This document shows, piece after piece, positions 15,834 through 24,329 of a stretch of 64,000 nt of DNA. How positions within the stretch are numbered: position 1 is the stretch's first letter; each line of letters begins with the position of its first letter. The translations under genes and the position numbers were made by a program. The DNA is from Bacillus sp. USDA818B3_A. Lineage in GTDB: Bacteria > Bacillota > Bacilli > Bacillales > Cytobacillaceae. The notes below the pieces were generated by a model. That model worked only from the letters and a program-made list of their open reading frames with translations. It made no database searches and was not told the DNA's origin. Location: contig NZ_JAABNN010000023.1 of assembly GCF_009928415.1 (NCBI RefSeq), positions 1 through 64,000 of the forward strand, read 5' to 3'.

Positions 15834-16631
15834 TTATGAACGTAATAGGAATAGTAAAATAGTTAAAATAACTAATAAAAGGATTTGAAGGGTATCGACT
15901 TTACTCCAGCTAAGCTGGCGGAATTTGGTTCTCCCTTCGCCGCCGCGATATCCGCGTGCCTCCATTGCAATAGCAAGTTCCTCCGCCCGTTTAAAAGCAC
16001 TGACAAATAAAGGAATCAATAAAGGAACAACCGCTTTTATCCGCTCTTTTAGCGGTCCGCTGTCAAACTCAACCCCACGGGCCATTTGTGCCTTCATAAT
16101 CTTGTCCGTTTCCTGCATAAGAGTAGGAATAAAGCGTAAAGAAATAGACATCATGAGTGCCATCTCATGAACCGGAAACCGTACCTTTTTTAAAGGATTT
16201 AAAAGAGTTTCCATTCCATCCGTTATCTCAATAGGACTAGTCGTTAGTGTTAGTAAAGATGTCATAAGGATTAAAAAGAAGAATCTCAATGCAATATAAA
16301 TCCCCTGTCTAACCCCTTCTTCATATATCTCTACTGGACCGAATTTAAAGAGAAGATCACCCTGTTTTGTAAAAAACAGCTGCATCACTAATGTAAACAA
16401 TACAAGCCAAAGAACAGGCTTAAGCCCCCCATATAAAAAGCGGGCGGGAATCTTCGACATGCCTAGCATATAAAAAGTATAAATACCAATAAGTGCATAA
16501 GTAATCCAGTTATTAGCAAGAAAGATGATGCAGACAAAAAGAAAAATAATCAAAAGCTTCGATCGAGGATCCATTTTGTGAACAGTTGAATCTGCAGGAA
16601 CATAACGTCCGAAGATCATTTTTTCCATCAT
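15834..16631 (-). CDS. ecfT: ECF transporter T component EcfT
   Basis: Membrane coupling protein of the shared energising module of group II energy-coupling-factor transporters for vitamins and cofactors. 265 residues, five to six hydrophobic segments, and the two cytoplasmic coupling motifs containing A-R-G (MARGVEF and MEARGYRGG, near 184 and 222). Its ATG overlaps the ecfA2 stop (ATGA). No substrate-binding S component is nearby, as expected for a shared module. Confidence 0.95.
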   Translation of the reverse strand: MMEKMIFGRYVPADSTVHKMDPRSKLLIIFLFVCIIFLANNWITYALIGIYTFYMLGMSKIPARFLYGGLKPVLWLVLFTLVMQLFFTKQGDLLFKFGPVEIYEEGVRQGIYIALRFFFLILMTSLLTLTTSPIEITDGMETLLNPLKKVRFPVHEMALMMSISLRFIPTLMQETDKIMKAQMARGVEFDSGPLKERIKAVVPLLIPLFVSAFKRAEELAIAMEARGYRGGEGRTKFRQLSWSKVDTLQILLLVILTILLFLLRS

Positions 16632-17497
16632 GAGCGGACACCCCTGCTTATTACCTCTGTGACTTTCGATGATAACTCATCAATCGTGAGATAGATTTTA
16701 TCTAATTTGATACCTGTTTCATTCTCCAATTTCAACTGAAAACGAACTACTTCTGGAACATCGAGACCCATTTGTAATAATTCTACTGGTGCAGAGAAAA
16801 TCTCTTCAGGAGTCCCTTTTTTAGTAACTTTACCTTGCTGAAGGATGACAATTTCGTCAGCATACCTTGCTGCATCTTCCATACTATGTGTAACAAGAAT
16901 CGTAGAAAGCCTTCTTTCCTTATGGAGGGAATAAAACATATCCATAATCTCTTTGCGGCCTCTCGGGTCTAAACCTGCAGTAGGTTCGTCCAAGACGATA
17001 ACGTCTGGTTCCATCGCAAGCACACCAGCAATCGCCACACGTCTCATTTGGCCTCCTGAAAGGTCAAACGGTGATTTAACTAAAATCTCCTCTGCAAGAC
17101 CCACATGTTTTAGGGCAAGATGGGCCCTCTCCTTTGCCTCAGTTTCGGAAACACCAAAATTCATCGGGCCAAAGATTATATCCTTTTCGACGGTTTCTTC
17201 AAATAACTGATGTTCAGGGAATTGAAACACAATCCCAACCTTTTGCCGCACAGGTTTTAACTGTTTATTTTTTTGTCCGGCTTTTACTTCATATTCACCA
17301 ATCTTAACCGTTCCATTCGATGGCTGCAGGAGCGCATTTAAATGCTGCAGGACCGTTGATTTGCCCGAGCCTGTGTGACCAATAATCGCCAGGTATGTTC
17401 CCTCTGGGATATCAATGGAGACATCTTGGATAGCCAGCCGCTCAAAAGGAGTGTTTGCTTGATATTTGTAGTCTACATGTTGAAGCGAGATGTCCAT
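16628..17497 (-). CDS. ecfA2: ECF transporter ATPase EcfA2
   Basis: Second ATPase of the shared ECF module. Walker A GHTGSGKST (about 38-46), Q-loop FQFPEHQLFEETV, signature LSGGQMRRVAIAG, Walker B VIVLDEPTAGLDP, and H-loop THSME. 289 residues. It overlaps the end of ecfA1 by 25 bp and ecfT by 4 bp, so translation of the module is coupled. RBS GGTGAC. Confidence 0.96.
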   Translation of the reverse strand: MDISLQHVDYKYQANTPFERLAIQDVSIDIPEGTYLAIIGHTGSGKSTVLQHLNALLQPSNGTVKIGEYEVKAGQKNKQLKPVRQKVGIVFQFPEHQLFEETVEKDIIFGPMNFGVSETEAKERAHLALKHVGLAEEILVKSPFDLSGGQMRRVAIAGVLAMEPDVIVLDEPTAGLDPRGRKEIMDMFYSLHKERRLSTILVTHSMEDAARYADEIVILQQGKVTKKGTPEEIFSAPVELLQMGLDVPEVVRFQLKLENETGIKLDKIYLTIDELSSKVTEVISRGVRS

Positions 17498-18312
17498 AGC
17501 TCTGTCACCAACTCTTCTTCTGATAAATAATGCTTTGATAGTTTAATCCCATTTTGACGAAAGGCTTTGCTCATTTTCACAGAAAAAGGAATATCCAGTC
17601 CTAATTGTACCAATTGCTCATCCATTGTAAAAATCTCTTCAGGTGTTCCCTCCCGAAATACTTCTCCACGATTCATTACAATAATGCGATCTGCTTTCGC
17701 TGCCTCGTCCAGATCATGCGTAATGGAGATTACAGTTAACGCCTTTTCTTGTTTCAACAATCGGACTGTCTCCAATACCTCTTCACGTCCCCTGGGATCG
17801 AGCATAGAAGTTGCTTCATCAAGAATAATGATAGATGGCCTTAAAGCTAGTACACCTGCAATGGCTACACGCTGCTTCTGCCCGCCTGATAGATGGTGCG
17901 GCTCTTGATATAGAAATTGATTCATCTTTACTTTTCTTAAAGAATCCTCCACTCGCTGCACCATTTCTTCCCGAGGCACCCCATTATTTTCTAAACCAAA
18001 AGCCACATCATCCTGTACAGTTGTACCTACAAATTGGTTATCAGGATTTTGAAAAACCATCCCGACCCTTTTTCGGACGTCCCATATGGTTTCTTCACTC
18101 AAGCTTATGCTATCAATGATGATCTCACCTTCCATAGGAAACTGGAGACCGTTTAGTAATTTCGCCATTGTTGATTTACCAGAACCGTTATGACCAACAA
18201 TAGCAAGCCATTCTCCCTCATAAATATCAAAGCTGACATTTTTAAGGGCATATCGTTCTTGGGTGTCATACTGATAAGATACTTCCTTAAGAGAAACAAT
18301 CGACTTTTTCAT
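17473..18312 (-). CDS. ecfA1: ECF transporter ATPase EcfA1
   Basis: First ATPase of the ECF module. Walker A GHNGSGKST (about 40-48), Q-loop FQNPDNQFVGTTV, signature LSGGQKQRVAIAG, Walker B IIILDEATSMLDP, H-loop THDLDE. 279 residues. It heads the operon and is preceded by a 270-base leader that can fold into an elaborate structure ending in a terminator-like hairpin, so attenuation of the module is possible. Confidence 0.96.
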   Translation of the reverse strand: MKKSIVSLKEVSYQYDTQERYALKNVSFDIYEGEWLAIVGHNGSGKSTMAKLLNGLQFPMEGEIIIDSISLSEETIWDVRKRVGMVFQNPDNQFVGTTVQDDVAFGLENNGVPREEMVQRVEDSLRKVKMNQFLYQEPHHLSGGQKQRVAIAGVLALRPSIIILDEATSMLDPRGREEVLETVRLLKQEKALTVISITHDLDEAAKADRIIVMNRGEVFREGTPEEIFTMDEQLVQLGLDIPFSVKMSKAFRQNGIKLSKHYLSEEELVTELWTSRFNM

Positions 18313-18373
18313 TGTGCCATTCTCCCTAGCTAGACTATACTCTGCTCATTAATAAAATGTCTTAGATACAACA

Positions 18374-18557
18374 AAAAAAGCCCGCACCTCGTCCCTAGGC
18401 AGCATGTAGTTCACTGCAAGTAAGGATTTCTAAAGAGAAATGGGAGGAGGTGCATGAGCTAGACGAGTCGTGAAAGAGAAAACATATTTTCTGAACCGTT
18501 TTCAATTAAGGGATAAATTAAGCCCTTTAGGCTCCAAGTTTTGGAGTCACGCTCATC
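18374..18557 (-). ncRNA. Candidate structured leader/attenuator of ecfA1A2T
   Basis: Between a TATAAT -10 box and ecfA1 the minus-strand RNA can fold into a closing helix (GATGAGCGTG 18557-18548 with CACGACTCGTC 18472-18462, one bulge) that encloses three hairpins: CTCCAA/TTGGAG (18546-18532), AAGGG/CCCTT (18527-18508), GAAAAC/GTTTTC (18503-18478). A second structure follows: GCACCTC (18453-18447) pairs with GAGGTGC (18390-18384), encloses ATTTCT/AGAAAT and GCAG/CTGC hairpins, and ends GGGC plus T7. The layout, multi-branched domain then terminator, looks like a riboswitch or attenuator. I do not recognise a known class. Confidence 0.5.
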
Positions 18558-18585
18558 ATAACACTCGTTTGGCTTGTGTCGGACT

Positions 18586-18591
18586 ATTATA
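18586..18591 (-). promoter_or_regulatory. Candidate -10 box for the ecf operon
   Basis: Perfect TATAAT on the minus strand (18591-18586). The best -35, TTGTTC, would be only 15 bp upstream, so the promoter call is tentative. It precedes the structured leader of ecfA1. Confidence 0.4.
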
Positions 18592-18603
18592 AAAATTTCC
18601 TTT

Positions 18604-18662
18604 ACAGAACAAGGGCAAAGAACAAGTTTGATTGTAAACTGTCCAGCGCCCTTGTTGTCTGT
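18604..18662 (-). terminator. Hairpin downstream of rplQ
   Basis: Minus strand: ACAACAAGGGC pairs with GCCCTTGTTCTGT across a loop of about 30 bases, ending 10-70 bases after the rplQ stop. It lacks a long U-tract. It may be a weak terminator or an mRNA 3'-end element. A conserved element downstream of L17 genes is known in Listeria and lactic acid bacteria, but I cannot say whether this is the same. Confidence 0.45.
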
Positions 18663-18671
18663 AAAAGTGTA

Positions 18672-19034
18672 TTAAACTAACTCGATAATAACCATTGGCG
18701 CAGCGTCACCGCGGCGAGGTCCAAGTTTCATAATACGAGTGTATCCACCTTGACGCTCTTGGTAACGTGGAGCGATATCAGCGAAAAGTTTTTGAACAGC
18801 ATCTTGACCAGTTTCAGCATTAGCAACTTCATTACGAACGTAAGAAGCAGCTTGACGGCGAGCATGTAAATCTCCGCGCTTACCAAGTGTGATCATTTTT
18901 TCAACAGTTGAGCGAATTTCTTTCGCACGAGTTTCTGTTGTTTCGATGCGCTCGTTGATAATTAAATCTGTAGTTAAATCACGTAGCATAGCTTTACGCT
19001 GTGCGCTAGTGCGTCCTAACTTTCTGTATGCCAT
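18672..19034 (-). CDS. rplQ: 50S ribosomal protein L17
   Basis: Large-subunit protein near the exit tunnel. MAYRKLGRTSAQRKAMLRDL start, TTETRAKEIR and the C-terminal GPRRGDAAPMVIIEL. 120 residues, as usual for Bacillus. RBS AAGGAGGG. Last gene of the alpha operon, 52 bp after rpoA. Confidence 0.98.
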   Translation of the reverse strand: MAYRKLGRTSAQRKAMLRDLTTDLIINERIETTETRAKEIRSTVEKMITLGKRGDLHARRQAASYVRNEVANAETGQDAVQKLFADIAPRYQERQGGYTRIMKLGPRRGDAAPMVIIELV

Positions 19035-19086
19035 GAAGGGTTCCCTCCTTTGTTGAAGTCATAAAACAGATTAAAGTACGATTAGA

Positions 19087-20031
19087 CTAGTCGTCCTTAC
19101 GTAAACCTAATCCAAGCTCTTCTAGTTTTGCCTTCACTTCTTCGAGTGATTTACGGCCTAAGTTACGAACTTTCATCATATCTTCTTCAGTCTTATTTGC
19201 TAATTCCTGAACAGTGTTGATTCCAGCACGCTTTAAACAGTTGTAAGAACGAACAGAAAGGTCTAGTTCTTCAATAGTCATTTCAAGAACTTTTTCTTTT
19301 TGATCTTCTTCTTTTTCAATCATAATTTCAGCATTTTGAGCTTCGTCGGTTAAACCTACGAATATATTCAAATGCTCGGTCAAAATTTTCGAACCAAGAG
19401 CAATCGCTTCTTTTGGCCCAGTGCTTCCATCTGTCCAAACATCAAGCGTTAGCTTATCAAAATTTGATAATTGACCTACACGGGTGTTTTCTACCTGATA
19501 AGACACGCGGGAAACAGGCGTAAAAATAGAGTCGATAGGAATGACACCAATCGGTTGATCTTCTCTTTTGTTATTCTCAGCCGGTGTATATCCGCGACCA
19601 CGTTTAGCCGTTAAACGCATACGAAGATGACCATTTGAAGCTAATGTAGCAATATGAAGGTCTGGATTTAAAATCTCAACATCACTGTCATGAGTAATAT
19701 TACCCGCAGAAACAGGACCTTCACCCTGCAAATCAATTTCAAGGGTTTTTTCTTCATCAGAGTAAATTTTCAAAGCCAATTTTTTAATGTTTAAAATGAT
19801 GGATGTTACATCCTCTACGACGCCTTCAATTGTTGAGAACTCATGAAGTACCCCATCGATTTGAATCGATGTAACAGCGGCACCTGGGAGTGAAGATAAT
19901 AGGATACGACGTAAGGAGTTACCCAAAGTGGTACCATATCCACGCTCAAGTGGCTCTACGACGAACTTACCGTACTTGGCATCATCGTTGATCTCAATCG
20001 TTTCGATTTTTGGTTTTTCTATTTCGATCAT
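19087..20031 (-). CDS. rpoA: RNA polymerase subunit alpha
   Basis: Scaffold of RNA polymerase: the N-terminal domain dimerises and binds beta/beta', the C-terminal domain binds UP elements and activators. Visible are EPLERGYGTTLGNSLRRILLSSLPG (dimerisation; about 25-50) and the CTD with ELDLSVRSYNCLKRAGI and RNLGRKSLEEVKAKL. 314 residues from the ATG at 20031 behind AAGGAGGG; the upstream in-frame start at 20049 is not needed. Confidence 0.98.
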   Translation of the reverse strand: MIEIEKPKIETIEINDDAKYGKFVVEPLERGYGTTLGNSLRRILLSSLPGAAVTSIQIDGVLHEFSTIEGVVEDVTSIILNIKKLALKIYSDEEKTLEIDLQGEGPVSAGNITHDSDVEILNPDLHIATLASNGHLRMRLTAKRGRGYTPAENNKREDQPIGVIPIDSIFTPVSRVSYQVENTRVGQLSNFDKLTLDVWTDGSTGPKEAIALGSKILTEHLNIFVGLTDEAQNAEIMIEKEEDQKEKVLEMTIEELDLSVRSYNCLKRAGINTVQELANKTEEDMMKVRNLGRKSLEEVKAKLEELGLGLRKDD

Positions 20032-20204
20032 CAAATAACCCTCCTTCAAAACGTCGAAACTTCATTAGGTATTCCTAACTGAAATTCCCCCATGTATACG
20101 TTCCCGTTTTGTGCACAACAACTGGAATAAATTCTCTTGTATAGTGCAAATAATTAATATCATATCCCATTATGGACATATGATACGAATTCTATACAGA
20201 AAAA

Positions 20205-20594
20205 TTAAACACGACGACGTTTTGGTGGGCGGCATCCATTATGAGGAACAGGTGTAACGTCTTTAATAGCAGTTACTTCAAGACCAGCAGCTTGAAGAGC
20301 ACGGATAGCAGCTTCACGGCCAGCACCAGGTCCCTTTACAGTAACTTCAAGAGTTTTCATACCATGTTCGATGGAAGTTTTAGCTGCAGTTTCAGCTGCC
20401 ATTTGAGCTGCGAATGGAGTAGATTTACGAGAACCTCTAAATCCAAGCGCACCTGCACTTGACCAAGAAATTGCATTACCATGAACATCAGTGATAGTTA
20501 CAATCGTATTGTTAAAAGTTGAACGAATATGAGCGATACCAGCTTCAATATTCTTTTTAACACGACGTTTACGTGTATTAGTTTTACGTGCCAT
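20205..20594 (-). CDS. rpsK: 30S ribosomal protein S11
   Basis: Platform protein of the small subunit near the mRNA exit. GIAHIRSTFNNTIVTITD, GFRGSRKSTPFAAQ and the basic C-terminal NGCRPPKRRRV mark the family. 129 residues, RBS AAGGAGG. It lies 22 bp after rpsM. The 173-bp gap to rpoA shows no clear extra promoter. Confidence 0.98.
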   Translation of the reverse strand: MARKTNTRKRRVKKNIEAGIAHIRSTFNNTIVTITDVHGNAISWSSAGALGFRGSRKSTPFAAQMAAETAAKTSIEHGMKTLEVTVKGPGAGREAAIRALQAAGLEVTAIKDVTPVPHNGCRPPKRRRV

Positions 20595-20616
20595 TTAAAT
20601 TAACCTCCTTTGCCGA

Positions 20617-20982
20617 TTACTTCTTCTTGTTCGCAACAGTCTTACGAGGACCTTTGCGTGTACGAGCGTTGTTTTTCGTATTTTGTCCGCGAACCGGTAA
20701 ACCACGACGATGACGTAATCCGCGGTAGCAGCCGATTTCCATTAATCGCTTAATGTTAAGAGAAATTTCACGGCGAAGATCACCTTCGACTTTTAATTTG
20801 TCGATGATTTCACGGATTTTATTTAATTCATCTTCAGTTAAATCACGTACACGAGTATTTTCTGAAACACCAGCTTCAGCTAATACTTTTTGTGCAGTAG
20901 CTTTACCAATACCATAAATGTAAGTCAAAGAGATAACTACACGCTTTTCACGTGGAATATCTACACCAGCAATACGTGCCAT
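20617..20982 (-). CDS. rpsM: 30S ribosomal protein S13
   Basis: Head protein contacting the P site and S19. ARIAGVDIPREKRVVISL start, GIGKATAQ helix-hairpin motif, and the basic RHRRGLPVRGQNTKNNARTRKGP tail (split in the usual way). 121 residues. RBS AAGGAGGTG. It follows rpmJ in the usual order. Confidence 0.98.
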   Translation of the reverse strand: MARIAGVDIPREKRVVISLTYIYGIGKATAQKVLAEAGVSENTRVRDLTEDELNKIREIIDKLKVEGDLRREISLNIKRLMEIGCYRGLRHRRGLPVRGQNTKNNARTRKGPRKTVANKKK

Positions 20983-21003
20983 AATGAGCGCACCTCCTTA
21001 AAA

Positions 21004-21117
21004 TTAACCTTGTTTTTGTTTGTGTTTAGGGTTTTCACAGATAACCATGACTTTTCCGCGTCTACGGATAACTTTGCACTTTTCGCAGATCGGTTTGACA
21101 GATGGTCTTACTTTCAT
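21004..21117 (-). CDS. rpmJ: 50S ribosomal protein L36
   Basis: 37 residues starting [17 protein letters not shown] and ending KHKQKQG. It is the zinc-binding paralogue: C-x-x-C (Cys 11 and 14), Cys 27 and His 32 form the ribbon. RBS TAAGGAGG. Too short for many ORF callers but certain from sequence and from its place between infA and rpsM. Confidence 0.97.
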
Positions 21118-21158
21118 TATCCTAACCTCCTTAATAGTACGGAGTGCAAGCAAGCAGT

Positions 21159-21377
21159 TTATTTGAAGCGGTAGGTAATTCTTCCGCGTGTTAAGTCATA
21201 TGGAGAAAGCTCAACTGTTACTTTGTCACCAGGAAGAATTCGAATAAAATGCATACGAATTTTACCGGAAACATGAGCCAGCACTGTATGACCATTTTCT
21301 AATTCTACCTTAAACATCGCATTCGGCAAAGTTTCTAGTACTTTACCTTCAATTTCAATAACATCGTCTTTGGCCAT
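21159..21377 (-). CDS. infA: Translation initiation factor IF-1
   Basis: 72-residue OB-fold protein that blocks the ribosomal A site during initiation. [18 protein letters not shown], then [21 protein letters not shown] and GRITYRFK. I start at the ATG at 21377, behind AAGGGAG; the longer frame to 21425 adds an unrelated N terminus. Upstream, where map and a KOW-domain gene normally lie, only a decayed map fragment is seen. Confidence 0.98.
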
Positions 21378-21501
21378 TGTCTCGTCTCCCTTCTTATAAT
21401 CAAAAATAGTGTTCGAAAATATCATGCAAACCTACTAATCGTACAACAATAGCAACCTTTTAATATTACCATATTGTTCGTCATCTGTCCTCAAGTTTTT
21501 T

Positions 21502-21590
21502 TACATAAGGAATTTTACCAATTTCTCATGTAAGTCTTGCCCAACTCTCGGTTCTACATACTCCGTATTATAGAAAAGCAATTTTCTAGC
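21502..21590 (-). pseudogene. Decayed remnant of methionine aminopeptidase gene map
   Basis: In the adk-infA gap the minus strand reads EYVEPRVGQDLHE (21563-21525), which matches the EYVGHGxGQDLHE active-site region of MapA with the HG-containing part altered. Upstream in the same frame LLFYNT parallels GFSVVR. After a frameshift KIPY (21516-21505) parallels the following QIPHY/KIPNY. Stop codons and frameshifts interrupt it and the rest of the gene is missing. This is where map sits in B. subtilis (secY-adk-map-infA). Confidence 0.7.
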
Positions 21591-21653
21591 ACATACTTTT
21601 GACATTTATTAAAGAGTTGTCGAGAGTCGCTCGCACGGTTTTACAAATGACCA

Positions 21654-22304
21654 TTAACGTAAGCCTTCTAGTAACTGTTCGATGTCAGCAAATACTTTTC
21701 TAATATCCTGCTGTCCATCAATCGTGCGAAGATATCCTTTTGTTTCATAGAATGTTAATAATGGCTCTTGTTGTTTAATATTAACGTCTAAACGATTTTG
21801 AACCGTCTCAGCATTATCATCCGCTCTTTGGTACAGTTCTCCGCCACATTTGTCGCAGACACCCTCTTTTGCAGGAGGATTAAAGATTAAATGATAAGTT
21901 GAGCCGCATTCTTTACAAATCCGACGTCCTGTCAGACGATCCATAAGAATGCTCTTATCAACATTGATATTGATAACATAATCTATCTTTTTGTTTAATT
22001 CAGTGAGCAGATTTTCCAAAGCCTCAGCTTGAGGTACAGTTCTAGGGAAGCCGTCTAAAAGGAAACCCTTTTGACAATCATTCTTGCTAAGTCGCTCACG
22101 CACAATGCCGATTGTTACCTCATCTGGAACAAGTTCGCCTTTATCCATAAATGACTTTGCTTGTAAACCTAGTTCTGTTCCTTCTTTCATCGCAGCACGG
22201 AACATATCTCCAGTAGAGATATGAGGGATGCCGTATCCTTCGACGATTCTTTCGGCTTGTGTGCCTTTACCAGCACCTGGAAGCCCCATTAATACTAAAT
22301 TCAC
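21654..22304 (-). CDS. adk: Adenylate kinase
   Basis: Interconverts AMP + ATP and 2 ADP. P-loop GLPGAGKGT (about 7-15), LLDGFPRT, and a zinc-binding LID with CKEC and CDKC pairs (about 130-153), the Gram-positive long form. I start at the GTG at 22304, 7 bases behind GAGGGGGG, giving 216 residues. In the secY operon; map, its usual partner downstream, is lost here. Confidence 0.97.
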   Translation of the reverse strand: MNLVLMGLPGAGKGTQAERIVEGYGIPHISTGDMFRAAMKEGTELGLQAKSFMDKGELVPDEVTIGIVRERLSKNDCQKGFLLDGFPRTVPQAEALENLLTELNKKIDYVININVDKSILMDRLTGRRICKECGSTYHLIFNPPAKEGVCDKCGGELYQRADDNAETVQNRLDVNIKQQEPLLTFYETKGYLRTIDGQQDIRKVFADIEQLLEGLR

Positions 22305-22365
22305 ACGTGTTCCCCCCTCGTGCAATAAGTGGGTTTTAAGGGGCTTTGAAGCTCCCTAAAACCTA

Positions 22366-23661
22366 TTATTTTATAAAGCCTTTATAATGACGTTTAACCA
22401 ATTGAGCCTCAAGCTGTTTGTACGTATCCAGTGCAACACCGACAACGATTAACAAACTTGTTCCACCTATTTGGGCAGATTGCGGTAGATTCGCCAATTT
22501 AATAAAAATGGTTGGAAGTATCGCAATAATGGTTAGGAATAAGGCACCGACAAAGGTTAATCGGTAAAGAACGCGAGTTAAATATTCCTGTGTGCTCTTT
22601 CCTGGGCGGATCCCAGGGATATAGCCGCTTTGCTTTTGTAAGTTTTCCGCCGCTTGTTCAGGGTTAACTTGTATGAAAGCATAAAAATAAGTAAACGCGA
22701 TAATTAAAATAGCATATAGTGTCATCCCGATAGGATGAGTATAGTCAAGATATTTTGTAATCCAGAGCGTGACTTCATTTGTTGGAAAGAATGAAGCGAT
22801 CGTTCTTGGAGTGACAATAAAGGACACCGCAAAGATAACTGGGATAACACCCGCAGCATTAACTTTTAACGGCATATGGGTGGACTGCCCGCCAACAGGA
22901 TTACGTCCTACTGCCATGCGTTTTGCATATTGAATAGGTATTTTACGATTAGCTTGTTGAATGAAAATTACACCAACAACAATTGCAATTATCGCAATAA
23001 CGATTAGGATAACCGTTACAATACGTAAGAATAATGCTTCACCGGCATTTTCAAATTGCTGAACATAGATCTGGTTAACCGTAGATGGGATACCAGAGGC
23101 AATTCCTGCAAAGATGATGATGGAAATACCATTTCCTACACCTTTTTCAGTAATTTGCTCGCCCAGCCACATCAAGAACGAAGTGCCCGCTGTAAGCGTA
23201 ACAGCAATTAATAAATACGTACCAATACCAGGTTTCTCAATCAATTGTCCGCTGGCTAGGTTATTAAAACCATAGGACATGCCTAATGCTTGGATAAATC
23301 CAAGCACAACAGTAAAGTATCGTGTGAATTGAGCAATCTTACGACGGCCAGATTCACCTTGCTTGGACCATTCCGTAAATTTTGGAACAACGTCCATTTG
23401 TAAAAGCTGAATGATAATCGAAGCAGTAATATAAGGCATAATACCCATTGCAAAGATGGAGAATTGTTTTAATGCTCCACCTCCGAAGGTATTAAGGATA
23501 CCGAATACACTTAGCTTATCTTGATTAGCAAGAACATCAGCATTTACGTTCGGTACTGGAATAAATGTACCTAGTCGAAAAACGACTAACATTAAAAGGG
23601 TGAATACTATTTTACGTCTTATCTCACCCACGCGCATAAAATTGGAGATTGTCTGGAACAT
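22366..23661 (-). CDS. secY: Preprotein translocase subunit SecY
   Basis: Central channel of the Sec translocon. 431 residues with ten predicted membrane segments. Family marks are RIVFTLLMLVVFRLGTFIPVP at the start (segment split), the plug region after it, and GIRPGKST in a cytoplasmic loop. The ATG overlaps the rplO stop (TAATG), so translation is coupled. Partner secE is also in this window (50091-50273). Confidence 0.98.
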   Translation of the reverse strand: MFQTISNFMRVGEIRRKIVFTLLMLVVFRLGTFIPVPNVNADVLANQDKLSVFGILNTFGGGALKQFSIFAMGIMPYITASIIIQLLQMDVVPKFTEWSKQGESGRRKIAQFTRYFTVVLGFIQALGMSYGFNNLASGQLIEKPGIGTYLLIAVTLTAGTSFLMWLGEQITEKGVGNGISIIIFAGIASGIPSTVNQIYVQQFENAGEALFLRIVTVILIVIAIIAIVVGVIFIQQANRKIPIQYAKRMAVGRNPVGGQSTHMPLKVNAAGVIPVIFAVSFIVTPRTIASFFPTNEVTLWITKYLDYTHPIGMTLYAILIIAFTYFYAFIQVNPEQAAENLQKQSGYIPGIRPGKSTQEYLTRVLYRLTFVGALFLTIIAILPTIFIKLANLPQSAQIGGTSLLIVVGVALDTYKQLEAQLVKRHYKGFIK

Positions 23662-24101
23662 TAGATCACCTCAGTAGTTCCACCAGCAGCTTCGATAGCT
23701 TCCTTAGCAGCAGAGGAGAATTTGTGAGCTTTAACAGTCAACTTTTTCTCTACGTTCCCTTTAGCAAGGATTTTGATCCCTGCTTTTTCGTTACTTACAA
23801 CGCCTGTTTCGATAAGAAGTTCTGGAGTAACTTCTGTACCTTCTTCAAAGCGGTTTAAAGCATCAAGGTTAACAACTGCGTATTCTTTACGGCTGATATT
23901 GGTAAAACCACGTTTTGGTAAACGGCGATATAAAGGTGTTTGACCACCCTCGAATCCAACGCGTACACCGCCGCCAGAACGAGCATTTTGACCTTTATGA
24001 CCTTTACCTGCTGTTTTACCTTGACCAGAACCGATACCACGACCTAGACGCTTGGTCTCTTTACGAGAACCTTCTGCAGGTTTTAATTCATGAAGTTTCA
24101 T
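23661..24101 (-). CDS. rplO: 50S ribosomal protein L15
   Basis: Large-subunit protein with the Gly/Arg/Lys-rich N-terminal tail (LGRGIGSGQGKTAGKGHKGQ) and a globular C-terminal half (KILAKGNVEKKLTVKAH). 146 residues, standard for Bacillus. In the spc operon between rpmD and secY. Confidence 0.98.
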   Translation of the reverse strand: MKLHELKPAEGSRKETKRLGRGIGSGQGKTAGKGHKGQNARSGGGVRVGFEGGQTPLYRRLPKRGFTNISRKEYAVVNLDALNRFEEGTEVTPELLIETGVVSNEKAGIKILAKGNVEKKLTVKAHKFSSAAKEAIEAAGGTTEVI

Positions 24102-24133
24102 ATTGGCACCTCCTTATGAAAGAAAACAATTGA

Positions 24134-24316
24134 TTATTGTTCTTTTACTGTTACAAGGTGAGCAACTTTATTGATCATACCGCGGATCGCAGCATTATCT
24201 TGATGCTCAACTGTTTGATTTACTTTACGTAATCCTAATGCAGTTACTGTTGCACGTTGGTCTTCAGGGCGACCAATAACACTGCGGCTAAGGGTAACTA
24301 ATAGTTTGTTCGCCAT
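24134..24316 (-). CDS. rpmD: 50S ribosomal protein L30
   Basis: Small ferredoxin-fold protein of the large subunit: LLVTLSRSVIGRPEDQRATV and LGLRKVNQTVEH. 60 residues. 13 bp after rpsE. Confidence 0.97.
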   Translation of the reverse strand: MANKLLVTLSRSVIGRPEDQRATVTALGLRKVNQTVEHQDNAAIRGMINKVAHLVTVKEQ

Positions 24317-24329
24317 TTGAATTCCCCCC

